A stretch of DNA of 62,721 bases from Acinetobacter lwoffii (GTDB lineage: Bacteria > Pseudomonadota > Gammaproteobacteria > Pseudomonadales > Moraxellaceae), in contig NZ_DCLL01000002.1 of NCBI RefSeq assembly GCF_002321025.1, positions 1 to 62,721 of the forward strand, written 5' to 3'. Each line of letters opens with the position of its first letter. Position 1 is the first letter of the stretch. The notes under the pieces are model-generated. The model searched no databases, was not told the origin of the DNA, and saw only the letters and a list, made by a program, of their open reading frames with translations. The position numbers and the translations under genes are program-made. This document shows, one piece after another, positions 16,587 to 25,469 of this stretch.

Positions 16587-17699
16587 ATGTCGAATGATAA
16601 AAATATCGTATTTGCCTATTGGGTGCCGAATGTCAGTGGTGGCCTGGTGGTTAGTAATATCGAGCAGCGCACCGACTGGAGCTATGACTATAACGTGCGT
16701 CTGGCACAAACCGCTGAACAGGCAGGCTTTGATTATGCCCTGACCCAGATCCGTTTTACTGCCGGCTATAACGCAGAAAACCAGCATGAATCGGTCAGCT
16801 TCAGTCATGGCATTCTGGCCAAAACTGAACGCCTGAAAGTCATTGCCGCGATTCTGCCGGGTCCATGGAAGCCGGCACTGGCTGCAAAACAACTGGCGAC
16901 GATTGACCATCTGAGCAATGGCCGGATCGCGATCAATGTGGTCAGTGGCTGGTTCCGCGGTGAGTTTGATGCGATTGGGGAAGAGTGGCCGGAGCATGAC
17001 GAGCGTTATGCCCGTTCGGAAGAATTTATCCGTAGCCTGAAAGGGGTTTGGACCCAGAATAACTTTAATTTTGAAGGTAAATATTATCAATTTAAAGACT
17101 ATACCTTGAGTCCAAAACCGCTACAAAAACCACATATTGAAATCTTTCAGGGCGGCAGTTCCCGGGCAGCACGTGATATGGCATCCCGTGTATCTGACTG
17201 GTACTTCACCAATGGCAATACCGCGGAAGAACTGAAAAAACAGATCGATGATATTCGTGAAAAAGCCAAGGCCAACAATCACTCGGTAAAAATTGGTGTA
17301 AATGCCTTTGTGATTGCACGGGATAGCGAAGAAGAAGCACAGGCCGTATTGCAGGAAATCATTAGCAAGGCCAATGTGCAGGCGGTGAAATCCTTTGGTG
17401 AAGCGACCCGTGAAGCTGGCGCGGCAAGTCAGGAAGGTGAAGGCAACTGGGCCCAATCCACCTTTGAAGATCTGGTGCAATACAATGACGGGTTCCGCAC
17501 CAATCTGATCGGGACACCGCAGCAGATTGCTGAACGGATTATCGAGCTGAAAAAAGTCGGTGTCGATCTAATTCTGTCAGGCTTTTTGCACTTTATTGAA
17601 GAAGTCGAATATTTTGGCCAGAAGGTGCTGCCTTTGGTCCGTGAGCTTGAAGCACAACAGGCAACGCCTGTGCAGCAAGAAGAAGCTGAGCCCGTATAA
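16587..17699 (+). CDS. sfnG: FMNH2-dependent dimethylsulfone monooxygenase SfnG
   Basis: A 370-residue TIM-barrel enzyme of the bacterial luciferase-like family. The opening AYWVPNVSGGLV and the segments YALTQIRFTAGY and ILPGPWKPALAAKQ match SfnG, which converts dimethylsulfone to methanesulfinate with FMNH2 and O2 so that sulfur can be recovered. It is cotranscribed with the FMN reductase gene (26-base gap). The start at 16587 has GAGGG at eight bases; the ATG two codons earlier is too close to that site. The C-terminus carries an acidic Gln-rich tail. An MsuD- or SsuD-type alkanesulfonate monooxygenase is the alternative, but the N-terminal signature favours SfnG. Confidence 0.88.
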   Translation: MSNDKNIVFAYWVPNVSGGLVVSNIEQRTDWSYDYNVRLAQTAEQAGFDYALTQIRFTAGYNAENQHESVSFSHGILAKTERLKVIAAILPGPWKPALAAKQLATIDHLSNGRIAINVVSGWFRGEFDAIGEEWPEHDERYARSEEFIRSLKGVWTQNNFNFEGKYYQFKDYTLSPKPLQKPHIEIFQGGSSRAARDMASRVSDWYFTNGNTAEELKKQIDDIREKAKANNHSVKIGVNAFVIARDSEEEAQAVLQEIISKANVQAVKSFGEATREAGAASQEGEGNWAQSTFEDLVQYNDGFRTNLIGTPQQIAERIIELKKVGVDLILSGFLHFIEEVEYFGQKVLPLVRELEAQQATPVQQEEAEPV

Positions 17700-17731
17700 T
17701 TATTCAAATAAATCTCAGCAGATTCACTCCC

Positions 17732-17763
17732 TCCCTCAAGGCTCGGCTTGGGGGATTTTTTTA
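17732..17763 (+). terminator. intrinsic terminator of msuE-sfnG
   Basis: TCCCTCAAG and CTTGGGGGA around GCTCGG, followed by a run of seven T. Confidence 0.85.
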
Positions 17764-17846
17764 TGTGATAAAATTGTTGTCTGGCTAGGTTTAAGACCAT
17801 CAATTCCTTAAAATTCTGCACTAACGACTTTCCAAGAATTTTAATA

Positions 17847-19250
17847 ATGCAACTGATCTGGTTTCGTCAAGACCTCCGCATTCATGATCATGCCGCGCTC
17901 TGGCATGCCACCCAGCAAGGCAGCTGTATAGCAGTGGTGGTGCTCTCTCCCGAACAATGGAAGCTGCATCAGGATGCCCGGATTAAAATCGATTTTTATC
18001 TGCGCCGCCTCGACGTCTTAAAGCAACAGTTAGCGCAGCTGAATATTCCATTAATCATTTTAAATGTTCCCTTATGGCAAGACCTGTCTGCCGAAATCCT
18101 AAGTCTGTGCCAAAAACTGCAGATTGATACGCTACATGCCAATATTGAAGTGGGCGTGAATGAACTGCAACGTGATGCTCAGGTACAGCAGATGCTGGAA
18201 CAGCAGCAGATCCGGGTCGAACTGTATCATGATCGCAGCCTGTTTCCACTGACCAGTATCCGCAATCAGTCCAATCAGCCCTATCAGGTCTATAGCGCAT
18301 TCAAGAAAAAGTGCTATGAGCGACTGATTCAGGATATACCGGGCTGCTATCCTGCCATTCAGCCTCAAGATCCGCTTGAATTACCAGCTCAACTAACCAG
18401 CTTTGATCTGGGAAAATTTGCAGTTGATTATAAGGTCGATCATATTGCCCAGTTCTGGCCTGCGCAGGATCAAGCTGCCTTAGAGCTGCTCGATGATTTT
18501 ATCGAGGAGAAAATGGCTCACTATAAAACCGAGCGTGATTTACCTGCAGTCGATGGTACCAGCCGCCTGTCACCGTATCTGAATATCGGTATTCTCTCAA
18601 TCCGCCAATGTATGCAGGTCCTGTTTAAGGACGGATATTTCCAGATTGATGATATCGGTCAGCAGACCTGGCTGGATGAACTGCTCTGGCGTGAATTTTA
18701 TCTGCATACCCTGTTTGATTTTCCCCGTGTATCCAGGCATCAGCCTTTTAAGGAAAATACCGATAAAATCCAGTGGCGTAATGTGCCTGAAGATCTGGCT
18801 GCCTGGCAACAAGGATACACCGGGATTCCGATTATCGATGCCGGTATGCGGCAAATGCGGGCCACTGGCTGGATGCATAACCGGGTGCGCATGATTACTG
18901 CGATGTTTCTATGTAAAAACCTGCTGATTGACTGGCGCTTGGGAGAAAGCTGGTTCATGCAACAGCTGATTGATGGGGATCTGGCAGCGAACAATGGCGG
19001 TTGGCAATGGTGTGCCTCGACCGGCATGGATGCCGTACCTTATTTCCGGATTTTTAACCCGGTCAGCCAGTCACAGAAGTTTGACCCCAATGGGGATTAC
19101 ATCCGTCAATGGGTGCCAGAACTGACACATCTGAATGCTAAATCTATTCATGAACCCTATGCTAAAAATCCGGATCTTGCACTGGATTATCCAAAACCGA
19201 TTGTGGATCTAAAAGCCTCTCGTGTAAGAGCGATTGAAGCGTTTAAGTAA
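17847..19250 (+). CDS. phrB: deoxyribodipyrimidine photolyase
   Basis: A 467-residue light-driven repair enzyme that splits cyclobutane pyrimidine dimers using FAD. It starts with the family signature LIWFRQDLRIHDHAAL (antenna-binding Rossmann domain, about 1-130). The C-terminal FAD domain contains the segments GTSRLSPYLNIGILS, LLWREFYLHTL, the Trp-rich MRQMRATGWMHNRVRMITA and WQWCASTGMDA, all of which are diagnostic. Length agrees with the class I CPD enzymes (about 470). The gene is a single unit between two terminators, separating the two groups of sulfur-scavenging genes. Confidence 0.95.
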   Translation: MQLIWFRQDLRIHDHAALWHATQQGSCIAVVVLSPEQWKLHQDARIKIDFYLRRLDVLKQQLAQLNIPLIILNVPLWQDLSAEILSLCQKLQIDTLHANIEVGVNELQRDAQVQQMLEQQQIRVELYHDRSLFPLTSIRNQSNQPYQVYSAFKKKCYERLIQDIPGCYPAIQPQDPLELPAQLTSFDLGKFAVDYKVDHIAQFWPAQDQAALELLDDFIEEKMAHYKTERDLPAVDGTSRLSPYLNIGILSIRQCMQVLFKDGYFQIDDIGQQTWLDELLWREFYLHTLFDFPRVSRHQPFKENTDKIQWRNVPEDLAAWQQGYTGIPIIDAGMRQMRATGWMHNRVRMITAMFLCKNLLIDWRLGESWFMQQLIDGDLAANNGGWQWCASTGMDAVPYFRIFNPVSQSQKFDPNGDYIRQWVPELTHLNAKSIHEPYAKNPDLALDYPKPIVDLKASRVRAIEAFK

Positions 19251-19278
19251 ATTTAAAACCAAACTTTTTCATCCCGAA

Positions 19279-19312
19279 TAAAACAGCCTCCGATAAAGAG
19301 GCTGTTTTATTT
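19279..19312. terminator. bidirectional intrinsic terminator
   Basis: AAAACAGCCTC and GAGGCTGTTTT around CGATAAA, between the converging photolyase and DszC-like genes. Confidence 0.88.
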
Positions 19313-19317
19313 TCAGA

Positions 19318-20499
19318 TCAGGAATAAAAACTCGGATCAGGCACTTTTCCAGTCAGCACCCATTCCCCCACTTCCTGATATTTATAATCGATCGGGTCAT
19401 GCAAGGTCTGGGTGCGGACATTGCGCCAGAAACGGTCCAGATTGAGCTTGGCCGTGGTGGCCCGCGCACCCATCACCTGGAAAATATTCTGGGTAATATA
19501 GAGAGAGGTATTGGTTGCGGCAATTTTCGCTGTGGCAATGGCAACTGAGACTTCACCGCGCTGTTCAGCACTTAAATCATTCCCAAGCTCCCAGGCTGCC
19601 TGTAAAGCCTGAACCGCTTTATCTGCCAGTAAACGTCCACCTTCTAGTTGTACATAGAACTCGGCAAAATGCTTCTGGGTAAAAGGATCATTGACTGCAT
19701 CTTCTGCCAGTGATTTGGACCAGGCTTTTTGAGTTTTTACGGTCTGTTTGGCGACGTCAAATGCCCCTTCTGCCACGCCCAAAAACAGATGTACGAAAAT
19801 CAGTTGGGCAATCAAAGGCCGTAGACTGGAATATGGCGTACTCAGTGGACCGGGATTTAACAGCAATTCATCTTCATGAATGTTGACCTGCTCAAAATGG
19901 CTGGTACCACTGTCGGTCTGGCGTTGGCCTATATTATTCCAGTCACCCAGAAAGCTTACCCCCTCTCGCCGGGTCGGAATCACACCTATCAGCAATTTTC
20001 CGGCTTCGTTATAGCCTGAACACAGCAACATGTCCGAATCGATCGAACCCGAGCAGAAGCTTTTATCACCATGAAAAATATATTCATTTTCTGAAACTTT
20101 TGTGGCTGTGGTGCGACGGTCCAGCGGATTTAGAGTATTACCCCAGAACAGATTATTTTGGGCAGTCTGTTCAAACCACGGGCCATATTGTTCCGCTTGG
20201 GAAAATAATTGCACGGTCGCAATCAGCAAATGGTGAAAGCCATAGACATGGGCCAATGAACTGTCGACTTGGGCTACAATTTGAATAGTTTTAAAAATGG
20301 TCTGCCAATCTGCTTCCTGACCGCCATACTGCTTCGGAATAGACAGGCCAAGCAAGCCACTCTGGCGAATCAGGTCACGCTCAGCTTTGGGATTCCCCCC
20401 CTGTTTATCCCGTTCTGCTGCAGTCTGGGCGAAAGTTTCAGCCAGTTCCCGGGCAATCTCTAAGGGCAACTGATCGAGATATGATTGTCGTATATTCAT
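19318..20499 (-). CDS. DszC/SfnB-like flavin-dependent monooxygenase (acyl-CoA dehydrogenase fold)
   Basis: A 393-residue protein of the acyl-CoA-dehydrogenase superfamily in the branch of sulfur-acquisition oxidoreductases (SfnB, DszC). It has an N-terminal helical domain, the middle flavin-binding barrel (GDKSFCSGS, GVSFLGDWNNIGQRQTDSGT) and a C-terminal helical domain with MGARATTAKLNLDRFWRNVR and HDPIDYK, which is characteristic of DszC-type enzymes rather than fatty-acid enzymes (no catalytic Glu in the usual setting). It probably oxidises an organosulfur compound with FMNH2, which the MsuE-type reductase at 15826 could supply. The start at 20499 gives the expected N-terminus. It lies between photolyase and acs, each with its own terminator. 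The substrate is unknown. Confidence 0.8.
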   Translation of the reverse strand: MNIRQSYLDQLPLEIARELAETFAQTAAERDKQGGNPKAERDLIRQSGLLGLSIPKQYGGQEADWQTIFKTIQIVAQVDSSLAHVYGFHHLLIATVQLFSQAEQYGPWFEQTAQNNLFWGNTLNPLDRRTTATKVSENEYIFHGDKSFCSGSIDSDMLLCSGYNEAGKLLIGVIPTRREGVSFLGDWNNIGQRQTDSGTSHFEQVNIHEDELLLNPGPLSTPYSSLRPLIAQLIFVHLFLGVAEGAFDVAKQTVKTQKAWSKSLAEDAVNDPFTQKHFAEFYVQLEGGRLLADKAVQALQAAWELGNDLSAEQRGEVSVAIATAKIAATNTSLYITQNIFQVMGARATTAKLNLDRFWRNVRTQTLHDPIDYKYQEVGEWVLTGKVPDPSFYS

Positions 20500-20589
20500 T
20501 GTTTTTGGACCTATATTCAGCATGGCTTGAGCTTAGCAGATTGCAGCCTGTCACTATATCCGAAAGCATGCAGAGCTTATTCCCGATAT

Positions 20590-20616
20590 AAAAATACCGG
20601 CGGGATGCCGGTATTG
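20590..20616 (-). terminator. intrinsic terminator of acs
   Basis: On the minus strand AATACCGGC and GCCGGTATT are followed by TTTTAT, directly after the acs stop codon. Confidence 0.8.
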
Positions 20617-20629
20617 GAAAAGCTTAAAT

Positions 20630-22576
20630 TTAAGCGTTATTACGCTGTACCTCTGCGATCAAATGATCCACCACTTGCGGTTCAGCCAGGGTGGAAGTAT
20701 CTCCGAGACTATCCAGCTCATCGGCTGCAATTTTTCGCAGGATCCGCCGCATGATTTTGCCGGAGCGGGTTTTTGGCAAGGCCGGTGCCCAGTGCAAGGC
20801 GTCTGGTGTAGCCACTGGACCAAGAATCTTGCGTACCCAGCTGACCAGTTCTCCACGTAATTGATCTGAACTGGCAACATCAGCCTGCAAGGTCACAAAG
20901 GCACAAATTCCCTGACCTTTAATATCATGCGGCATACCCACTACAGCGGCCTCTGCCACCGATTCATGCGCCACCAGTGCACTTTCAATTTCTGCAGTAC
21001 CTAAACGGTGTCCGGACACATTCAGGACATCATCGACACGACCGGTAATCCAGTAATAACCATCTTTATCGCGACGCGCCCCATCTCCGGTAAAATAAGT
21101 ACCGGGATAGGTAGAGAAATAAGCTTCAATAAAACGCTCCGGGTCTCCCCAAATGGTACGCATCTGACCCGGCCAGGAATCCTTAATCACCAGATTTCCC
21201 TCAGCTTCACCCTCCAGTTCCTTGCCATCGGCATCGACAATAGCCGGTTGTACCCCGAAGAAAGGCCGTGTCGCAGAACCCGGTTTTAAATCAGTCGCAC
21301 CCGGCAATGGTGTAATCATGAAACCGCCTGTTTCGGTTTGCCACCAGGTATCGATGACAGGACAGCGGCTTTCACCGACCACGGTGTAGTACCAGTTCCA
21401 GGCTTCCGGATTAATTGGCTCACCGACTGAACCTAAAATTCTCAGGCTACTGCGATCACTTTCCCGCACAAAAGCATCGCCCTCACGCATCATGGCGCGG
21501 ATCGCGGTCGGTGCAGTGTAGAGAATGGTGACGTTATGCTTATCGACAATATGTCCGGTACGCGCCCAGCTTGGATATTGCGGTACACCTTCAAACATCA
21601 CAGTGGTGGTCCCATTCGAAAGTGGCCCATATAGCACATAGGAATGTCCAGTGATCCAGCCGACATCTGCGGTACACCAGAACACATCATCCTGCTTGAT
21701 ATCAAACGCTTCACGGAAGGTGCAGTTGACATAAGTCAGATAACCGCCAGTGGTATGCATCACGCCCTTGGGCTTGCCGGTGGAACCTGAGGTATACAGG
21801 ATAAACAGCGGATCTTCGGCATTCATCGGTTCCGGTGGGCAGATGTCATTCACTGACATAATTTCCGTGTGATACCACAGATCACGCCCGTCCTGCATTT
21901 CAATCGGGTTACCGGTGCGGTGTACCACCATTACATTTTGAATCGAGTCTGTACCTGCCAGTTTTAGTGCCTCATCGACATTGGCTTTCAGCGGAATGGC
22001 CTTACCGCCGCGCATGCCGGAATCGGCTGTAATCACCATTTTCGCCTGACAGTCTTCAATCCGGCTGGCCAAGGAATCTGGCGAGAAACCGCCAAACACC
22101 ACGCAATGTACCGCCCCGATCCGGGCACAGGCCAACATGGCAATCGCGGCTTCAGAAACCATCGGCATATACAGCATGACCCGGTCGCCTTTCTGGATGC
22201 CATTTTTCTTCAGCACATTGGCAAAACGGCAGGTTTCATCATGCAGCTCGGCAAAGGAAATAATCTTGTGCCGCGAAGGATGATCCCCTTCCCAGATGAT
22301 CGCCGGTTTATAGGGATGTTCTTTCAGGTGCCGATCCAGACAGTTGGCACTGACATTGAGCTGACCATCGGCAAACCATTCGATTTTAAAATCGTCTTTA
22401 TTAAAACTGGTATTTTTGACTTGGGTAAAGGGCTTGATCCAGTCCAGACGTTGCGCCTGTTCTGCCCAAAATTTATCTGGCTGTTCTATAGAATACTGAT
22501 AACGTTCGAAGTACTGATCTTCAAGCGTACGTGCTGTTTTTTTAAATTCTTCGGGTACTGGATAGATCTCTTGCAT
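20630..22576 (-). CDS. acs: acetyl-coenzyme A synthetase
   Basis: A 648-residue AMP-forming ligase that converts acetate, ATP and CoA to acetyl-CoA. The phosphate-binding loop YTSGSTGKPKGV, the segment WWQTETGGFM, and the C-terminal LPKTRSGKIMRRILRK with the acetylatable catalytic Lys are all intact. Length equals that of typical Acs (about 650). The start at 22576 has AGGAAGTG upstream. It is a single-gene unit ending in a terminator. Its control by the CrbS/CrbR-like pair encoded to the left is expected from other bacteria. ActP (7824) supplies the substrate. Confidence 0.96.
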   Translation of the reverse strand: MQEIYPVPEEFKKTARTLEDQYFERYQYSIEQPDKFWAEQAQRLDWIKPFTQVKNTSFNKDDFKIEWFADGQLNVSANCLDRHLKEHPYKPAIIWEGDHPSRHKIISFAELHDETCRFANVLKKNGIQKGDRVMLYMPMVSEAAIAMLACARIGAVHCVVFGGFSPDSLASRIEDCQAKMVITADSGMRGGKAIPLKANVDEALKLAGTDSIQNVMVVHRTGNPIEMQDGRDLWYHTEIMSVNDICPPEPMNAEDPLFILYTSGSTGKPKGVMHTTGGYLTYVNCTFREAFDIKQDDVFWCTADVGWITGHSYVLYGPLSNGTTTVMFEGVPQYPSWARTGHIVDKHNVTILYTAPTAIRAMMREGDAFVRESDRSSLRILGSVGEPINPEAWNWYYTVVGESRCPVIDTWWQTETGGFMITPLPGATDLKPGSATRPFFGVQPAIVDADGKELEGEAEGNLVIKDSWPGQMRTIWGDPERFIEAYFSTYPGTYFTGDGARRDKDGYYWITGRVDDVLNVSGHRLGTAEIESALVAHESVAEAAVVGMPHDIKGQGICAFVTLQADVASSDQLRGELVSWVRKILGPVATPDALHWAPALPKTRSGKIMRRILRKIAADELDSLGDTSTLAEPQVVDHLIAEVQRNNA

Positions 22577-22845
22577 AGGTCACTTCCTTGATTTTGTTCT
22601 ATCTCATCACGAGAGGTTAATGCTGCGTTGTTGATTGTTTTTTATGCATAATGGCAGTATGGCCTGCTTATTTCAAATCCGGCAATCATGCTTTCGTCGT
22701 AGATTATTTATACAAATTCAATCAAAATAAACCACAACTTACAGTACAGAATCTTCTGCGCAACTGTGTATGATCTGTAGCACAGCCCTTAAAAATAAAA
22801 TTGACCGCTTGTGGTTATTTCATCTGATTTAGCAGGATACGCTTT

Positions 22846-23424
22846 ATGAAATCGCCTGAATCTCCCTACTTTAACCCGCCTGCGCTGCCTGCATCGGATC
22901 ATCCCTTGTCGATGAAAGGCCGCTTCGGACGCTTGAGCTTTATTGCCTGGTCGGCATTTCTGTATTTCATCTTTTTATTTGGCAGTATCGCACTGGGTCT
23001 CAGCATTGATATTGTGAATATTTCTACCCACTCCATGGATCCCAACTGGCTGATTTCACTGCAAGGCTTGGCCAGCATCGGTGTGCTGGTCATGGTTCTG
23101 GTGTATGTGTATTTCGCTTTAGTGGTGACTGTTCGCCGTTTGCATGATATGAACCGCAGTGGCTGGTGGGCGCTATTATTTTTAGTGCCGCTAGTAAACA
23201 TTTTTGTATGGCTTTATATCGTTTTTGGTTCGGGCGATCGAGGCAGTAATCAGTATGGTCCGGCACGGATCACCTTGCTCTGGGAAAAAATTCTGGCCTG
23301 GCTGATGATTATCCTGACCCTGCTTAGCCTGTTGGGATCTATCGCTTTATTCAGTTATATGAGCGGTGAAGAACAGTCACCTACCCCCACGGAAATGATG
23401 CAAAAAACCACCAAATACTTTTAA
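22846..23424 (+). CDS. DUF805 membrane protein
   Basis: A 192-residue inner-membrane protein with four hydrophobic segments. The family signature GRFGRLSFIAWSAF near the N-terminus and VRRLHDMNRSGWWALL in the centre define DUF805 (YhaH-like), and GSGDRGSNQYG follows the third segment. The function of the family is unknown. It is divergent from acs (269-base gap holding both promoters) and precedes the MscS-type channel gene by about 100 bases, so the two may be cotranscribed. The start ATG at 22846 has an AGGAT-type site. Confidence 0.85.
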   Translation: MKSPESPYFNPPALPASDHPLSMKGRFGRLSFIAWSAFLYFIFLFGSIALGLSIDIVNISTHSMDPNWLISLQGLASIGVLVMVLVYVYFALVVTVRRLHDMNRSGWWALLFLVPLVNIFVWLYIVFGSGDRGSNQYGPARITLLWEKILAWLMIILTLLSLLGSIALFSYMSGEEQSPTPTEMMQKTTKYF

Positions 23425-23530
23425 CAACAGTGCCGTTATTTTTAAAATTATCCACTGGTGACTTCGAGTCCTTATTAATTTTTTGCTGAACATCAGGCAA
23501 AATAGGCAAAATTTGAATTGTGGAATTTTT

Positions 23531-24511
23531 GTGGCAGAGCAAAACAATACCTTAAGCCAGGTAACTGAGGGCACCACGGAGTTGTTACATCAGGCAACTG
23601 AAAAAACGACCAAGACCGTGATTGAACATACCGCCAAGTATAATGATGCCTACAGCACCATTGACAAAATCATGGAGGGCTTCTGGGAGCGTGTGCCTTA
23701 TTTCTGTATCGCACTGATCGTGATTACGATTTTCTGGTTACTCTCCAAAGTCTTCAAGTTTTTCGTACGTAAAACTTTGGAAAACCGTTCTTATACCCGT
23801 CAGAATCTGGTGTTGGTACTCAACCGTGTCGGCAGTACCTTTATTATTTTCTTTGGTATTCTGATTGGACTGGTGATTGCTGTTCCTGGCTTTACCCCAG
23901 GTCAGCTGATGAGTGCCCTCGGGATTGGTTCGGTCGCGATCGGTTTTGCCTTCAAGGATATTTTCCAGAACCTGCTTTCTGGCGTGTTAATTCTGCTCAG
24001 TGAACCGTTCAAGATTGGCGACGATATTATCGTGAATGGCATGGAAGGGACGGTTGAAGATATCCAAATTCGTGCGACCTTTTTACGCTCACCGGATGGC
24101 CGTCGTATCGTCATTCCGAATGCAACGGTCTACACCAGTGCGGTCACGGTGAATACTGCCTATACCCGTCGCCGCTGCGAATTCGTGGTTGGTATCGGCT
24201 ATGAAGATGACATCCAGAAAGCCAAGGACCTAATCACCGCTATTTTAGATAAAGATCCAACCATCCTGAGCCAGCCTGGCTTTAGTGTCAACGTCACGGC
24301 GCTGGCTGACTTTTCTATTACCCTAAAAGCCTTCTGGTGGGTCGATACCACTGAAACCGGCACCGGAACTTCAATCAGTGCGGTGCAGGAACGGGTGATT
24401 CAGGCTTTTGCCGAGCATAATATTTCGATTCCGTATCCGGTACAGGAAGTCAAAGTCTACCGCGGCGAAGGCAATGATGATGCCTCAGCCCGCGCTAAAC
24501 AGACGACCTAA
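23531..24511 (+). CDS. small mechanosensitive channel, MscS family
   Basis: A 326-residue inner-membrane channel. After a hydrophilic N-terminal stretch of about 55 residues come three membrane segments (about 60-170), the last carrying the Gly/Ala-rich pore helix (ALGIGSVAIGFAFKDIFQNLLSG) typical of MscS. The beta domain (GDDIIVNGMEGTVEDIQ) and the alpha/beta cage follow. It releases solutes on hypo-osmotic shock. No ATG fits the N-terminus; GTG at 23531 is preferred, and a TTG at 23483 would add 16 residues. The last 27 bases overlap the 3' end of rsmE, which is read from the other strand. Confidence 0.88.
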   Translation: MAEQNNTLSQVTEGTTELLHQATEKTTKTVIEHTAKYNDAYSTIDKIMEGFWERVPYFCIALIVITIFWLLSKVFKFFVRKTLENRSYTRQNLVLVLNRVGSTFIIFFGILIGLVIAVPGFTPGQLMSALGIGSVAIGFAFKDIFQNLLSGVLILLSEPFKIGDDIIVNGMEGTVEDIQIRATFLRSPDGRRIVIPNATVYTSAVTVNTAYTRRRCEFVVGIGYEDDIQKAKDLITAILDKDPTILSQPGFSVNVTALADFSITLKAFWWVDTTETGTGTSISAVQERVIQAFAEHNISIPYPVQEVKVYRGEGNDDASARAKQTT

Positions 24512-25198
24512 AACATAGGGAATCACAGTTTCTGTACGAATAATACGGTTGCCCAGACTCACAGCCTGACAGCCGTTTTTTATGAGTAAATCGACTTCAT
24601 ATGGAATAAATCCGCCTTCCGGACCAATAACAATCGTACAGGGATGCTCAATCGCAAATGGCATCGCCTGCTCTGCATAAGGATGTGCCACATAAGCCGG
24701 GCAATCTGTACTAATCAAACCCGGCAAGATATCTTCAACAAAGGGTTTAAAACGTTTATACAGCTCGATTTTTGGAGCAACCGTATCCCCTGCCTGTTCC
24801 AGTCCCAACTCGATATAATGATTTAACTGCTGTAAAAATGGAGTTTGCCAATAACTTTTATCGACGCGGTAGCTATGCAGTAAAATGATTTTTTCAACAC
24901 CCAAGGTGACACTGTCCATGATCAGACGGCGCAGCACTTTCGGACGTGGCAAAGCAACAATTAAAGTCACTGGCAATTTTTCTGGAACAGCTTCTTCTTG
25001 TAGTGGTTTTAGCCACACAGCTTTTTCAGAGATTTCAATAATTTCAGTTAGGTAGCGCTGACTTTCTCGAATTCCGACTTTTAAAGTATCTCCCACTTGA
25101 ATCTGCACATGCTGCTGTAAATGTTCCAGTTGCCGAGTTGAGGTAATGGACCAAAGTTCAGTTTCGGTTTGGCGTGGATCAAGCAGGATGATGTTCAT
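24485..25198 (-). CDS. rsmE: 16S rRNA m3U1498 methyltransferase RsmE
   Basis: A 237-residue SPOUT-fold methyltransferase that methylates N3 of U1498 of 16S rRNA. It has an N-terminal PUA-like domain (1-70) and a C-terminal knotted domain with the SAM-binding segments IVIGPEGGFIPYEVDLL and VSLGNRIIRTETV, both diagnostic. The start ATG at 25198 gives the standard N-terminus (MNIILLDPRQ); an in-frame upstream codon at 25213 would add five residues. The 3' ends of rsmE and the MscS gene overlap tail-to-tail. The upstream DNA is the repeat-bearing spacer before waaA. Confidence 0.93.
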   Translation of the reverse strand: MNIILLDPRQTETELWSITSTRQLEHLQQHVQIQVGDTLKVGIRESQRYLTEIIEISEKAVWLKPLQEEAVPEKLPVTLIVALPRPKVLRRLIMDSVTLGVEKIILLHSYRVDKSYWQTPFLQQLNHYIELGLEQAGDTVAPKIELYKRFKPFVEDILPGLISTDCPAYVAHPYAEQAMPFAIEHPCTIVIGPEGGFIPYEVDLLIKNGCQAVSLGNRIIRTETVIPYVLGRLFSAG

Positions 25199-25248
25199 AA
25201 AAAAGAAGACCAAAAAAATATGATATATCCCTCTATTGGCTAGAGGGT

Positions 25249-25354
25249 GGCGACAGGGATGTCGCCAATTTCACTGTGCTGCAGGGATGCAGCATCAGTG
25301 AAATAAAGGGCTTTTGTCTTGCAGGGTATGCCCTTCATGGCCCGACAAAAGTAA
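25249..25354 (+). repeat. three-hairpin repeat element, copy 2
   Basis: Same layout as 824-916. Hairpin 1 (25249-25266) has arms GGCGACA and TGTCGCC around GGGA. Hairpin 2 (25268-25304) has arms ATTTCACTG and CAGTGAAAT enclosing TGCTGC and GCAGCA with the same unpaired T. Hairpin 3 (25311-25351) has arms CTTTTGTC and GACAAAAG around an enlarged loop that itself holds GGGC/GCCC. Arm sequences differ from copy 1, yet pairing is kept. Confidence 0.8.
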
Positions 25355-25469
25355 GGTAATCACTTTGAAAAAGAAATACAAAGAAATACTAAGCCAAATC
25401 GAAACTCGGTTATTGTAGGACAAGCCTTAAATAAAGCTCTATAGTGACTTATCATCGTGTAGGCTTCTC
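25355..25469. other. spacer between two facing repeat copies
   Basis: About 115 bases of AT-rich DNA without a reading frame or clear hairpin. It separates the two oppositely oriented repeat copies. Confidence 0.4.
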
